Assembly (NCBI GenBank): GCA_024663395.1
Contig: JANFAH010000003.1
Coordinates: 3,410,001 to 3,474,000, forward strand
Direction of reading: 5' to 3'
DNA length: 64,000 nt
Source: Pisolithus tinctorius
Taxonomy: Eukaryota > Basidiomycota > Agaricomycetes > Boletales > Pisolithaceae
Part shown: piece by piece, positions 32,282 through 46,013 of the stretch
Numbering within the stretch: the first letter of the stretch is position 1
Layout of the letters: each line of letters starts with the position of its first letter
Translations under genes and position numbers: made by a program
The notes under the pieces: model-generated
The model's input: the letters and a program-made list of their open reading frames with translations, nothing else
The model's database searches: none
What the model was told of the DNA's origin: nothing

Positions 32282-33553
32282 TGGTGCGTGGATGTCAACT
32301 TAGAACTGGTATGTCTGGTTCTTATGTGATTCCGAAACAACTGGAATCATGCTGTGTCATGATTGATGACTGCATAGCGCAGTCCTGATCGGCATCTATC
32401 CTACATCCCTGAGTTGGATGCAGCCTTGTCCAGAACCGAAAATAAACGCGGTCCAAGATCCGGTGAGGTTGTATGGCGGCGGACAAAAATGGTTGGGGAA
32501 GAATTGTGGGAGTGCGCCTATGGCACTTCAGACAACAACACCCCATGCAAACGGGCCGAGGCGTATGCTTCTTGAACGCGGACATCACACAAGGGGTGAC
32601 GATGGCAGATTTGCATCTGATATTCTGTGCAGTGTTATGCATTTATTGAACAAGTGCATGGAGGTTGATGGGGACCTCCCTGAAGCTGATCTGAATTCTG
32701 TTGCTATTTAGCATATCCTTCCAGAGGTCCACCTTCGGTCAAAGCTACGCCGTGATGACATTGTCCGTATGGTTGGGGTTTCTACAGACTTCGGATTCAC
32801 TCTCCTGTCCATCCACGTAGGAGAAGCTGTTTTTCGACTCTCATTCATGTTCATTTGGCGAAAGCCCTGCTCTCTCAAGTAGACTCAGCATGGGAAGTGC
32901 GGTATCGTTGGGTTTAAATTTATATGAGATTGATCGATTGGGTGCGACCGAAGCTCCCAGCCGCCGGTGGCTTTGCCTACGCGTCATCAGAATCGCCATA
33001 TCACCTGTCTCTGCAGCTCCGCCCCCCGCAGGCGGAGTTTCTTCTACAGCCTTGGTGAGATGGCGGTTACAGGGATCGCTTCGCCCCTCCTGACCTGTTC
33101 CCGTCATCTCACTAGGTGGGCCGTTTCCCGTAGCTACCGTTTCTTACACTCCTGATCTGTTTTTCGTCTGTTTCACTAGCTCAGCACAGTTTTTTGGTCA
33201 CCTGGCCCACCCGCCTCTCACTCCTCTTCGTGTTCGTCTCGCGTTCTTATGTTTGTCGCAATTTTCTCTGTTCGATAGGCTGAAGTACCTCTCGCTTCGC
33301 AATTCATCCGGGCTGCAGTCGCCGCAGCCTTGTCTTTACTATCTAATTTTCGTTTTCGTACCCTCAGAGCACCCTGGGTCGATTAGATGCTTTTCTGCAG
33401 GATGAAAAACGCTAGAACATCGTCCACCTTCGGTGCTTTCCTTCGTACATCTATACTGGTAGTCGTGTATCAGAATTTCATTGTTGTCAACGTTCACCTC
33501 GTCCGAAATCAGGTACAATCATACACCAGTGCAAGCTTGGGCCGCGATCCTCT
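32282..33553. other. Spacer between GST copies 1 and 2
   Basis: Contains the promoter of GST copy 1 (adjacent to 32281) and the 3' flank of copy 2. Relative to the flank of copy 1, the latter is split by about 475 extra bases at 32909-33385. No gene is seen. Confidence 0.5.
32909..33385. mobile_element. Insertion of about 475 bases in the GST copy 2 flank, type unknown
   Basis: Sequence before (gaaagccctgctctctcaag up to gtatcg) and after (atgcttttctgcagg) is continuous in the flank of GST copy 1, so this block is an insertion here or a deletion there. It has a GC-rich part with near-repeats (ctcctgacctgttcccgtc and ctcctgatctgtttttcgtc). It has no ORF of note, no clear terminal repeats and no exact target-site duplication. 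A short non-autonomous element is possible but unproven. Confidence 0.35.
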
Positions 33554-34339
33554 CTAAGCACCATTGCATTCTTTCTCCACATCAACAAGCAACTTTGCCC
33601 ACCTTCCATCGTGCCAGCTCGCAATTTTCTCCCATTCATCGTCGTGCAAAACCCTCTTGAACCAAAAGAGGACAGCCGCAATGATGATGTCTGCGTAGGA
33701 AAAGACGTCCCCCATCAGCCACTTTCCTTCTTCCTTGTCGTACCACTCCTGACTGGTGCTGAACATCCGCTCAAGAATAGCCCAGTTCTCGTCGCGTTTT
33801 GGTCCCTCTGGAGAAAATTCGGTAAATTTCTCCTTAAATGTTGCCTCCCTTGTGGTGATGTAGTATTTCGCGCTACGCTCGTCCAGGATCTCGCTTGTGC
33901 GAACGATAGGTAATTTAACACCGGGCCGCAGTAGGCTGATGACCGCAGTGTCGAAGGCACGAATGAGACCTCTGCTCTTGTTTGGGAAGATGGGCTTCTG
34001 TGGGTATGTCTTCTCAAGATACTCGGCAATCTCCAACGAATCAGTAACAAGTGCACCGGTGTTGGGATCGCTGAGAACAGGTAGAGTGTACATGTCTCTG
34101 TCCATAAGCTTGTTTTGTCTTGCCCCGATCTCTTTCATTTTCGGAGCAATATCTGGGTACTCCACCCATTCGACCCGGAACGGAAGACTTTTGTGGCCCA
34201 GGACATACCTATAAGATCAGGTTATGCCTGAGTTGGAGGGAACAAATGATAGATCCACTTGCCTCGGCTTCGCGGGATTGGGAGACCAATGATTCCCTTC
34301 GAGCTTGGAGGAGATGTCGTAAAGGATGAGAGGTATCAT
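33554..34339 (-). CDS. Glutathione S-transferase, FuA-like, copy 2
   Basis: Exons 34263-34339 and 33554-34208, 243 residues. It starts MIPLILYDISSKLEGNHWSP and has YTLPVLSDPNTGALVTDSLE, WLMGDVFSYADIIIAAVLFW and a conserved KRVLHDDEWEKIASWHDGRW block. The first intron again starts gcaagt. Compared with copy 1 it has many substitutions, yet both frames are fully open, so the copies have been kept by selection. Confidence 0.88.
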
Positions 34340-35187
34340 TGGTGCGTGGATGTCAACTTGGAACAGACGCTTCCAATTCTTTTGTGTCGCTGAAACGAGT
34401 GGAGTCTTACTATGTCACATCAGAGTCAGCAGCTGATGCGACGGCTGCGCAATGCGGTCCCAATCGCGGGGCAGTGACATTAGTATTCCGCGTCATCACC
34501 ACGCATTTCCCCGGGGATGGTCATTAACTTTTTGTCGCTCAGAGCATTGCGGAACTCCGCTGGCATTGCAGCAACTCGTTGCTTCTTTGACCCACCGGGA
34601 AGACAGGACTTTTTCGTAACCCATTTTTTCAGTTCTGCGCGCACACTCCGTCGACCGGAAGGGCAGTCGTCCGCGGTCCAAGCTTCGTTCGTTGTCATCC
34701 GAAAACATTTCTTCGACGAAAATCAAGGGGTCGACTTTTATTAATCACGGGGTTTTGGAAGGGAATAACAGAAACAGAACCTCGTCTGCGTGCGGCCGGA
34801 TCGCAGTGCAGAATACGATCATACTAGTGATCCCTGGAAACTCCAACTTGCCACTGGGCGACAGCCAGCTGAAAGTTTTCATGGAACCTCGTGGTACATC
34901 GCGGCCAATGCATCTCGGCTTCTGATCACTTCGACTCAAGCCTATAGGTCGACATACTTTGGCATGTTTGATAAATATGGAAAGCTAGACTGATTCTCAT
35001 CGTTGCCCGGATGTCGAAAAAAGGTTGAGGAAATCATGTCGTCCACCCATCTTCCTCTTCTACCGTCTTCTTCGTCCTTCGAAGCACACTCTCCTGTCTG
35101 TCCGATTCTAGCTTTAGCTGGTTTGCATTAGCTGGGATGGTTTGATTATCAAATTTTACACACTCGAGTACTCGCTACATCCCTTTG
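34340..35187. other. Spacer between GST copies 2 and 3
   Basis: About 850 bases with the copy 2 promoter and the copy 3 3' flank. Small open frames on both strands look fortuitous. Confidence 0.45.
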
Positions 35188-35975
35188 CTAAACCACATTG
35201 CACTCTCTCTCTACATCAGCAAGTAACGTTCCCCACCTCCCATCGTGCCAGCTCGCAATTTTCTCCCATTCATCGTCGTGCAGCACCCTCTTGAACCAAA
35301 AAAGGCGAGTTGCAATGAGGATGTCTGCATAGGAAAAGACGTCCCCCATCAGCCACTTTCCCTCTAAGCTGTCGTACCACTCCTTGCAGGTCTCCATTGC
35401 ACGCTCAAAAATAGCCCAGTGCTCGTCGCGTTTTGGTCCCTCCGGAGAAAATTCGGAGAATTTCTCTTTAAGTCCCGCCTCTCTCGCGGTAATGAAGAAC
35501 TTCGCGTTGCGTTCATTCAAGATCTCGGACGAGCGGAGGAGAGGGAATGTGATGGCGGCCTTCCATAGGTTGGAAGCCGCAGTGTCGAAGGCGAGAATGA
35601 GACCTTTGCTCTTGTTGGAGAATATGGGCTTATCGGGGTATGTCTCCTCAAGATACTCAGCGATCTTCCATGAATCGGTAACCAGTGCGCCGGTGTTGGG
35701 ATCGCTAAGAACAGGTAGGGTGTACAACTCTCTACCGTCCGGGAACTTGTTTTGTCTTGCCCCGATCTCTTTCATTCTCGAAGCGATATCTGCGTATTCC
35801 ACCCATTCAAGTTGGAAGGGAAGACCCTTGTAACCTAGGACGAACCTATAGACCAGGTTATGCCTGAATCGGAGGGAACGAATGATAGATCTACTTGCCT
35901 CGGCTTCGCGGGATTGGGAGACCAATAATTCCCTTCAAGTTTGGACGGGATTTCGTAGAGGATGAGAGGTATCAT
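35188..35975 (-). CDS. Glutathione S-transferase, FuA-like, copy 3
   Basis: Exons 35899-35975 and 35188-35845, 244 residues. It starts MIPLILYEIPSKLEGNYWSP and keeps YTLPVLSDPNTGALVTDSWK, WLMGDVFSYADILIATRLFW and the HDDEWEKIASWHDG block. The intron donor is gcaagt, as in copies 1 and 2. It is more divergent in the helical domain (SLEGKWLMG where others have KEEGKWLMG), which may alter the hydrophobic substrate pocket. Confidence 0.88.
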
Positions 35976-36746
35976 TGGTGCTCGAACGGTAACCTGGGGC
36001 GGACTCCTTCGGTTCTTATGTATTTCTTGAATGCCAGTGTACTAGTCATGCGGTGCCGTGTGTGCGTTTCGCGTTTCGTCAGCAGCTGACGAACACGACA
36101 CGTTTGTCAAGACAATTACTATGTACCAAGCATCGCCCCCGTGATCGGTGTTAGTGGGAATTCAGAAGTGCACCGTCGATGGAACACCGGTGAACTACGC
36201 CCGTCCGACCACGAACTACTTGTGTTCGCGAGTGCTGGGGACAACCTTTGGTCCTAGTCAAGTCCGAGGTTGGACGAACAGTCCGATTGTGCGCAGTGTA
36301 TCAGTACCGCGTTTCGGTAGGGAAGGAACACCTGTTCGTTATCACCCACACTAGGTACTGCGGTATCCTGCTGGTATCAGGAGAGAGTAGCAGCACCTCG
36401 TTTCTCGTTTGACCCACCTCGTATGTCGTGAGGGACATACATGTGTTTGAAATATGTAAAGCTTCGCGTACACAAGAGTTTGGCTGGTCACACAACCATC
36501 AGTCCACGGCGGTAGTGAAGAAGCAAAGAGCATCGTCCAAGTCATCCACAGGTTTTTCTTCAGAGAAAGTCGAAGGAGAATAAGCTACAATGTGAAGCAA
36601 GTCATTCTCGCGAAAATTCCGTGACAGAAATGACGAGGGGTAAAGGGGAAGCCCAGGACGTTCTTATTCGAGTACTAATTCATTTTTCCTTCCGTTTTAC
36701 ATCGAATCATACATATGTACCACGCGTACATCGACTCCTTGCTCAA
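35976..36746. other. Spacer between GST copies 3 and 4
   Basis: About 770 bases. The copy 3 promoter lies beside 35975. I see no gene. Confidence 0.45.
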
Positions 36747-37534
36747 TTAAACCTTTTTGCACTCCTTCTCCACGTCGGCAAGTAACTTTCCCCACTTCCC
36801 ATCGTGCCAGTTCACAATCTTCTCCCATTCGTTGTCGTGCAATACCCTCTTCAACCAAGAGAGGATAGAACCAATGAAGATGTCTGCATAGGAGATGACG
36901 TCGCCCATCAGCCACTTTCCCACCTCCTCGTCGTACCACTCCTTGTAGGTGTTGAATGCCCGCTCAATAATAGCCCAGTGCTCGTCACGTGTCGGCCCCT
37001 CGGGAGAAAATTCGGAGATCTTCACCTTAAACATTACCTGCCTCGTGGTGATGTAATACTCTGCGCTGCGCTCGTTCAAGATCTGGCTTGCGCGGAAGAT
37101 GGGGAATTTAGCGGCGGGCAGTATTAGGCTGATGACCGCATTGCCGAAGGCGTATATGAGACCTTTGCTCTTGTTAGAGAAGATGGGCTTCTCAGGGTAT
37201 GTCTTCTCGAGATACTCAGCAATCTCCCAGGAATCGGTAACCAGTGCACCGGTGTTGGGATCACTGAGAACAGGTAAGGTGTACATTTCTTCGCCGTCCG
37301 CGAGCTTGTTTGGTCTTGCCCCTATCTCTTTCATTCTCGGAGCGATATCTGGAAGCTCCACCCACTCGACCTGGAAGGGAAGGCCCTTGTAGCCAAGGAC
37401 AAACCTATGGACCAGGTCATGCCTGGGTGTGTGGGAACGAATCGCAAATCCACTTACCTCGACTTCGTGATATTGTCAGACCAATAGGTCCCATCAAGTT
37501 TGGAGGGGATGTCGTAGAGGATGAGGGGTATCAT
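36747..37534 (-). CDS. Glutathione S-transferase, FuA-like, copy 4
   Basis: Exons 37458-37534 and 36747-37404, 244 residues. It starts MIPLILYDIPSKLDGTYWSD and keeps YTLPVLSDPNTGALVTDSWE, WLMGDVISYADIFIGSILSW and a divergent C-terminus (EWEKIVNWHDGKW, ending KECKKV). This copy has a standard gtaagt donor in the intron whose donor is gcaagt in the other three, at the same codon. It is the array member furthest upstream in the transcriptional direction. Confidence 0.88.
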
Positions 37535-38790
37535 TGATGCATGAACGGCAGCCTACACTGATTCCTCGGGTTCTTATGTGTTGCTGGGAAGGGTGGAGTA
37601 GTGACATACGTAAAAGTTGGGACGAGTCACGCTCCTCCTACTGATCGATGATAGACGCCAATCCATATCGGAAAGGGAACCCGTCGTGGTGCGAAATCTC
37701 ATTGGTAACATAGAGTTCGCCGCCCTGCAAACGATCAGCAACCCTGCAAAGACGGGCTGACGAGCGTTGCAAGAGCTCGAATAAATGGAAGACAGTTGAG
37801 CACTCCAGGGATAGAGGAAGCATAGGAAGTATCAGGGGCAGGAGAGACACGGGAATCACTGTGCGTCGATGACTTGCGCGGGACTTTACACGCCTCTTTC
37901 TGCCGTCACGAAGACGACGGCCGACGGAGGTAACGGGACGTTCCACACGCGATCCTGAAACGCGTTGATTCAGATCATCGCGAGGGCATGAACCCCATTT
38001 GGACACCGTCAGGGTGGGGCTGTGTCACTGCACTGTCCACAGTGGCATCAGGTTGCACGACAGAGGAAGAGCAGGTCTAGAGTCGCACACGACTTTCCAC
38101 GTCCTGACATAGAACGAAAGAAAAGACAGGGAACGCAGAGTCCAGAAAACATACCTTGGGGAAGTTGGGATGTGCCGCGCCATCAAACAGTGTCGTAGGT
38201 AGTTTATTCCGATGCAAAAGAACAAAATATGGATCATCTTTTTTTAGTGGATAAACTCGCTCTGAAGTAATCTAGGGCCGAGTGGGAGATGACTCTCGTG
38301 TTCCCTAGAAATTTCAGCTTCCGTTGGAGTTTGATTGTATAGGGGAAAGAAACAGACGTACCGAACCACCTGTGATCAGGCTACACACGGCCGGATTTCG
38401 TTTCGTTCTCCCTTCTAAAATTCGGTGGCCTGAATTATCTTCTCATCTCGGTCGCGAACAGGCCTTCCCCGTCTGAGGGCGTTTTCACGTGTGCGGCTTG
38501 CTTTGCATCGCGATAAAAATTGACTCCTTTAACTTTCTTCAAGGAAACACCTTTGGGTGATGACACGGATGACGAGCATTCGTTACTGCCATGGCTTGTA
38601 CGGCCAGTCGACAGATGTCGTGATACTTACTCTTAGGATCTATGGCCAGTTGCCCGACTATTGCCGCACCTATGATTCTATCCGTTTCCGCACTAGTCAG
38701 GGGGTTCAACAAGATTATCAGACAGTTTCCCACGCTACCTGATAAAAAAGATTGCGGACCAGCTCCACCGCACATCCACCGTCCTCCATC
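37535..38790. other. Intergenic region, GST copy 4 to enolase
   Basis: About 1.25 kb between divergent genes, holding both promoters. A 122-residue Arg-rich minus-strand frame (37638-38006) has no domain. No gene is supported. Confidence 0.45.
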
Positions 38791-40489
<1,699 letters not shown>

Positions 40490-40952
40490 AAGATTTCGCG
40501 AGGAAGCTGGTTATGATGAGCTTCTTGTTGGAGAAAAACTAGACGGTGTACGGGTGGCTTTGTACGATTCATTTTAGACGGTTGCATTGTTGTTGTGCTC
40601 ATTATATGCTATTTGCGAGAAAATGTCATTATCGTTCTTTAGGTCGAGCAACGTATGCGTTATCAAAGTTTGTCGAATCCCCTTGGTTTGAAGTCGAACG
40701 TGATAAGGGGGTCACGTGCAATGACAAGGATTGCCTTGCCCCAGTGTTCTAGTGTATCGTTGACAGTCTGACTCCGCCCACGAACGTGGCTGAAAATGAC
40801 TATCTCTTGACTGGCACTACTCCTGATTGGCGTCCAGCGAGCTGTGACGCACATTTTGGGCTACCTTTGATCGCTTACGGGTGGTGTCGGACGCCACGCC
40901 ACCTGTGCTATATAACTGGCGAGTCACAGCTTTGTTTCTTGTCTCAGACTTG
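40490..40952. other. Intergenic, enolase to small conserved gene
   Basis: 3' flank of enolase and promoter of the next gene. No further gene is seen. Confidence 0.45.
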
Positions 40953-41621
40953 ATGTCTACTGCCACATCCTCCACTACCCAGTCGTCCAGGCCCTCCTCC
41001 AATGACACGCTGAGTGTTCGCCTCGTCACGGAAGGCGTCGCCAAGGACGTGCGCGCCCACGAGCGTGCTCGTCGTCGTGCCAAGGAGCGGGAAGAGCACG
41101 CCCAGGCCAAGGGGCGGAAGGAGAAGGCAGCCGTACTGCGAGCGTTGGGGTTCAAGGTGTCGTCGTCGACATCTTCGGGTGGGCACGGCGGGAAGCCCGC
41201 GGCGGCCCGGAAGTACAGCATGGAGATCTGGGATGGTGACCAACCCGACGTTTCGCCGTGGAGCAAGCCGTCCTGTGTACCTCTTGAGCCCGCCACTGTG
41301 CCTCTCCAGAGCAATGTGGGCCCTTCTACCGAACTAACGCTGGCCGACCTTATTTCTGTCCCACGCCCTCAGAAGAAGGGGAAGAGTAAGTACCCCTGAC
41401 ACTGCTTGACTCGGTGTGTATCAATATGGCGCTGACGGCGTTAAACAACAGAGTTGGATTTCGAGGTCATTCCACCTGTCCGTGCTGTCATCGCCTTGGA
41501 CGATGACACGGATGACACGGAATCTGATGAACCATGGGAATATATCACTCGTGCGAGCTTCCTCACCAGTGAACTTCCGCAGAAGGGGAGGTCTTATGCA
41601 CAAGCTGCCGCTGCTCAGTAA
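40953..41621 (+). CDS. Small conserved basidiomycete protein, function unknown
   Basis: Two exons (40953-41385 and 41452-41621), 200 residues. It has a Ser/Thr-rich start, a basic helix-forming stretch (AHERARRRAKEREEHAQAKG), a Gly/Ser linker, and a C-terminal motif DFEVIPPVRAVIALDDDTDD followed by PWEYITRASFL and KGRSYAQAAAAQ. I recall similar uncharacterised proteins in other mushrooms sharing the FEVIP...VIALDD and PWE-I blocks, but no assigned function. The absence of signal peptide or membrane segments suggests a cytosolic or nuclear protein. Confidence 0.65.
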
Positions 41622-43072
41622 TTTAAGGCCTCACCTTCAGGGCCAAGATAACCTAAACTAGATAATAGTTATATGCCATGTCATGCTGCGCGGTTCTTTC
41701 TTTTTCTATTCCTTACTGTAATTGACATAAATCCCTACATCAATATCTGTCGTTCTCGATCTTCGCTTAGTTAGACATAGTTACTGATTGGACTATGAAT
41801 TGGACTATGGCAAATGGCAGCACAAAGAGACTGCTGAAGTTTCCAATTACTGCTTCTATTGCCGTGAACAGTTACGCAGTCTTTGGTAACGCGAAGACCA
41901 CCGAATATTATTGTGCCCGTTCAGATGAAACTAATGTGTCCGTGCTTCGTTTGTTGACTGCAGAAGTTGAGTCAGCTTTGATGTTGCACGAGGGTGTTGC
42001 TGAGGCTGAAGGTAAGATGTGTTCTTACAGAGTGTTGGGTCGACTGCAGTTTTGCTAATGATTTGCAGTGATTGGCACCATTGAACTGACATGGCATGTT
42101 TGCCTTCGTCGCGTGGAAATTGTGGGTGGTCATCTCTATATACTTCATTAACTGTCACTTGGGTACTGGTCAGTGCCATGTACGCAAACGGAACGCAAAC
42201 GTGGCAACCAGTTAGAGGAGAAGTCGCTGTTTTCACTATCCGACGCTGTGGAGGGGTGAAGTGCTTTTGTTGGTGGTGGAGATGAGGTGAACACACCATG
42301 AAATTGTCAGTTCGTGAGCTGCCTTACTGTTTCTTTTTATTGTAAATTCAGTCTCGCAGAATGCTGACTTGTGGAGCGTGGGTGTAGCTCAACGGTGAGT
42401 GTGATGTGAACTACCGCAGTCCGCATCGACCAGTGTGCCACAAACCGTAGCTAACGCCATCCAGTACGATTAGTTGTTATGAAAAATGAAACATAATCGA
42501 TGGTCCCGACTGCGTACGTTTCAGGAGAGACCAGTCGTGACGTTCGCGCCGACGTATAAATACGACCAACGATCCGACGCATTCAGTACTTCCGAGAAAC
42601 GATGTATGCTGGTGCGATCGTATTTATACAATTGCTGTGAGGAGTCAATTGGATGCCATGCTTAGTGAACAGCATACCTGCCGTCAGCGCCAGCCTCTTT
42701 CTAGTCCTCGGAGATGGGAAGCTGAGCACAGCATGACGGTCCTGCATATGACTCAGTACCCCAATTCTTACCATTCCGTTGGACGTTGACCGACGGGACC
42801 CTGGCTGTCGCACCAAGCCGAGGGTACACGTATGTACTACTTACGGCGCCTTGCGATTGCGTAGCAAGCTCGGCAAGGAAAGGATACGAGGCCAGGCGCC
42901 ACCACGGCCATTTCTGGGTTCTGACAAGATTAGAGAGGACCAATCACTACTCGATCTGCGGATGACGAAACTTGTAGTCCGTTGGGAGTGAGCCCGTAAT
43001 CCGGCATCCAATCCGCAGTTCCAGTGCATTGTATACTATTTAACCTCCCCTTTCTTGACGTTTGTTGTCCAA
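41622..43072. other. Intergenic region upstream of the P450 pair
   Basis: About 1.45 kb. The last 235 bases (42838-43072) are the P450 promoter segment that is repeated at 45774-46013. A tataaata element lies near 42554. Earlier open frames (for example 41795-42058) are unsupported. Confidence 0.45.
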
Positions 43073-45775
43073 ATGGATCCTGCTGCTTTACTCACAACCG
43101 TACGCGATAACCTGCTGGCGGTGACTCGCTCAGCCACTTTGCTCGATGTCGTTGCAGTCACCGCTGCTATTTGGGCACTTCGTGGTGCCCTGACAGCTGC
43201 TCGGAGGTCCTTCAAGACTACCAAGCTTCGCGGGCCACCCAGAACCGACCTGATATATGGCGCATCTAAGCGAATCTTTGAAGCACCAGATACTGGTGCC
43301 ATATATGAGGCATGGGCCAAGGAGTACGGCGTAGTCTTCGAGGTCCCGACTACCCTTGGCGGGACGAAGATCATGTTAACCGACCCAAGAGCACTTGCAC
43401 ACTACTATGCCAGGGAAACGTGGACATACGTTCTAACTGAATCGGCTAGATTTTTCCTTCAGCGCAACGTATGTAAAATATTCAGTTTCTAATCATTGGC
43501 CCTTTCATAGTACTATACAGTTTGGACGAGGGATACTGTGGTCACAAGGTGAAGACCACAAAAGGTAGGCACGGTCAAATTGCAGGCAGGAATTATAAAC
43601 TGATATTTTTCCGTCTTCAGGCAACGCAAGTCGTTGACCCCTGCGTTCAGCCAAGCTGCAATAAGGCACCTCACCCCTATCTTTTACAATTCTGCTCACA
43701 AAGTAAGCCTGTGCTTCCCTACGATCTTCGAGACTAAGATCTACGTTTCAGGCGAAAGCCGCGTGGGAAGCCATGATTGACGCTAGTGATGGCGACAGCA
43801 CTGTTATCGAGGTCCAGAACTGGTATGCTGAATTTGTCCACATTGCGGTCACACAACACTGAGAAAATTTTAATCCAAGGATGAACCACATTTCGTGAGT
43901 CAGCTTCGTTCTGTGGTTACTCAATCCAATCTAACGGATCTTCCCAGACTTGATACCATCGGGTTTGCAGGGTTCTCTCATGATTTCGGTTCTCTTGACG
44001 GGAAACCAGCCTCAGTAACTGAGATTTTCGATACGTTCGGATCGTCCTCCAAACGATCAGCAGTAAATGTCGGCCTCTTCCTTCTCTCACAAGTGATCCC
44101 TCTGTTGTCGTTTATCCCGACATCAAGGACTAAACTGCTTCGTGAGATGCAAAGAACTATGGAGGATATATCGACAGAGTTGCTAGCAAGGACAAGGAAA
44201 GAGAAGGAGGAAGGAGTTCTTGACGGGAAAGAGGATAGGTCAATCATTGGGGTGTTGGGTATGTTTCGTGATTGCTACTTGAGATTGCCCTTACAAGCGG
44301 TGTACGCAAAGTAAAAGCCAACGATTCGGACTCTTCCATTCATTTGACTCGTGAAGAGGTGTTGGCGCAAGTGAGTGAACAAAACTCTTACCACTGGGCA
44401 TGCAACCTAATTTCTTTCCCTTGTAGATGAAGGTCCTCCTAATCGCTGGGTATGAAACGACGTCTAGTAAACAATTTCTCAGCTTATTACGCGTCATTAC
44501 GGGCTAATCAATTTCACAGTCACCATGACATGGGCATTGCTTGAACTGGCGGGGAACCCCGACATACAAAGCAAACTGCGACAGGAACTCTTGGCTTTCG
44601 GTGAAGAACCGACGTATGACCAGCAACAAAATGGCTTACCCTACCTCGACGCTGTGGTGCACGAAACCCTGAGAATGCATCCGCCGCTGACAGATTTTGT
44701 TCGTGTGGTGCGTCACTGACTAACAAGTGAATACGTGTTCCCCCCCTTAATCTGAAACCACCCTCCCAGGCGGCGGAGGATGATGTTATTCCTCTCTCAG
44801 AGCCCGTCGTCACTCATTCTGGCGAAACCGTCAATAGCATCTCGGTCGCACGTGGCACTCGAATCGGCATACCTATCTCTTGCATCAATAGATCTACTGA
44901 AATATGGGGAGAAGATGCGAAAGTTTTCCGCCCAGAGCGTTGGCTGGAAGAAGATGGGATCCCAAGGAAGGCAAACGACATTCAGGCATACCGACATTTA
45001 ATGACATTTGTCGATGGCCCGCGGACTTGCCTTGGTAAGGGCTTTGCGGTGGGTGAGTTTAAGGTGCGCCTTCTTCACTTCTCTGAGACTATCAACGATC
45101 ACTGATTGGTTTCACTCTCAAGGCGGTTATGTCAGTGCTGGTGAAGAACTTCGTGTTTGAGATGAGAGACGGACCCGATACGCAGGTGGAGCTTGGCAGA
45201 GGATTATTGCCTAGGCCCAGGATAGTTGGGGAACAGGGCACTGCCGTGCCGTTGCGCGTACGCCGGTACGAAGGATGAATTGATGATCATGGACAGACTG
45301 TATTTGCGTTGACCTATGAAATGCTAAACTATGTACTATCTGTTTTCCTTCTAACATCTAATATGTACTTCCTTCCGAACTTCTGATGTATCGTAGGCAC
45401 TAAAGCACCATTCCTGGTGAGCTAACTGGGTGATAAAATGTGTGATGAAGGATCATGAGGAAATTAACAAGAGTCCGCAACCCGTCTGGTCACTTTTCGT
45501 CACGCTCATGACCAAATATTGTGACGTAAACAGCGTGCCTGGGCTGTACAATGCTAGTCGGACGCATATGAAGCGTGCCGCGGAGTTGTGGTCGTAGTCA
45601 GCATTCCATGATGCATGATGACTTCACGATGCTTAGAAGCACGAAGCCAACGAGAGATCGTAACGGCTCAAGCAATGCATTGATCATTGGGACACGTAAA
45701 GAGGTCCAAGTCGACCGAACACGAGAACATGAATATGAGCACGGAGGTATGTAGACTGAAAAGTAAATTACATAC
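42838..45775 (+). repeat. P450 tandem duplication, unit A
   Basis: About 2.94 kb comprising promoter, gene and 3' flank, repeated head to tail as 45774-48690. Similarity begins abruptly at cttacggcgcc and includes noncoding parts such as gacaagattagagaggac upstream and gatgaaggatcatga downstream, which marks a recent segmental duplication. Confidence 0.85.
43073..45278 (+). CDS. Cytochrome P450 monooxygenase, copy A
   Basis: Membrane-anchored haem monooxygenase. Eleven exons (43073-43468, 43521-43564, 43621-43702, 43752-43822, 43880-43894, 43948-44258, 44318-44370, 44427-44466, 44520-44707, 44770-45063, 45123-45278) give 549 residues. An N-terminal hydrophobic stretch, then the basic/proline region KTTKLRGPPR. 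The oxygen-binding I-helix reads IAGYETTS, the K-helix HETLR, the PERW-type motif FRPERWLEE, and the haem loop FVDGPRTCLG with the axial Cys at residue 487. All catalytic motifs are intact. Exon 5 is only 15 nt. The CYP family cannot be assigned by eye. Possible roles are secondary metabolism or xenobiotic oxidation, alongside the GST array. Confidence 0.94.
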
Positions 45776-46013
45776 TTACGGCGCCTTGCGTTTGCGTAGC
45801 AAGTTCGGCAAGGAAAGGATACGAGGCCAGGGACCGCCACGGCCATTCCTGGGTTCTGACAAGATTAGAGAGGACTAATCACTGATTGATTTGCCGGATG
45901 ACGAATCTTGTGGTCCGCTGGGTGCGAGCCTGTAAAGCGGCATCCAATCCGCAGTTCTAGTGCATTGTATGCTATTTATCCTCTCCTTCTTATCGTTCGT
46001 TGTCCACGCAATC
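45279..46013. other. Spacer between the two P450 copies
   Basis: 3' flank of unit A and, from about 45774, the duplicated promoter of unit B. The junction between units falls near 45775. Confidence 0.6.

Noticed and set aside
37638..38006. 122-residue Arg-rich minus-strand ORF in the enolase upstream region
   Set aside because: No domain; it lies in a divergent promoter region, and its hydrophobic run is not placed like a signal peptide.
42381..42450. tRNA-like D-arm (gtgtagctcaacggtgag)
   Set aside because: No matching T-arm (GTTCRANNC) or acceptor stem pairing follows at the expected distance, so it is not a tRNA gene.
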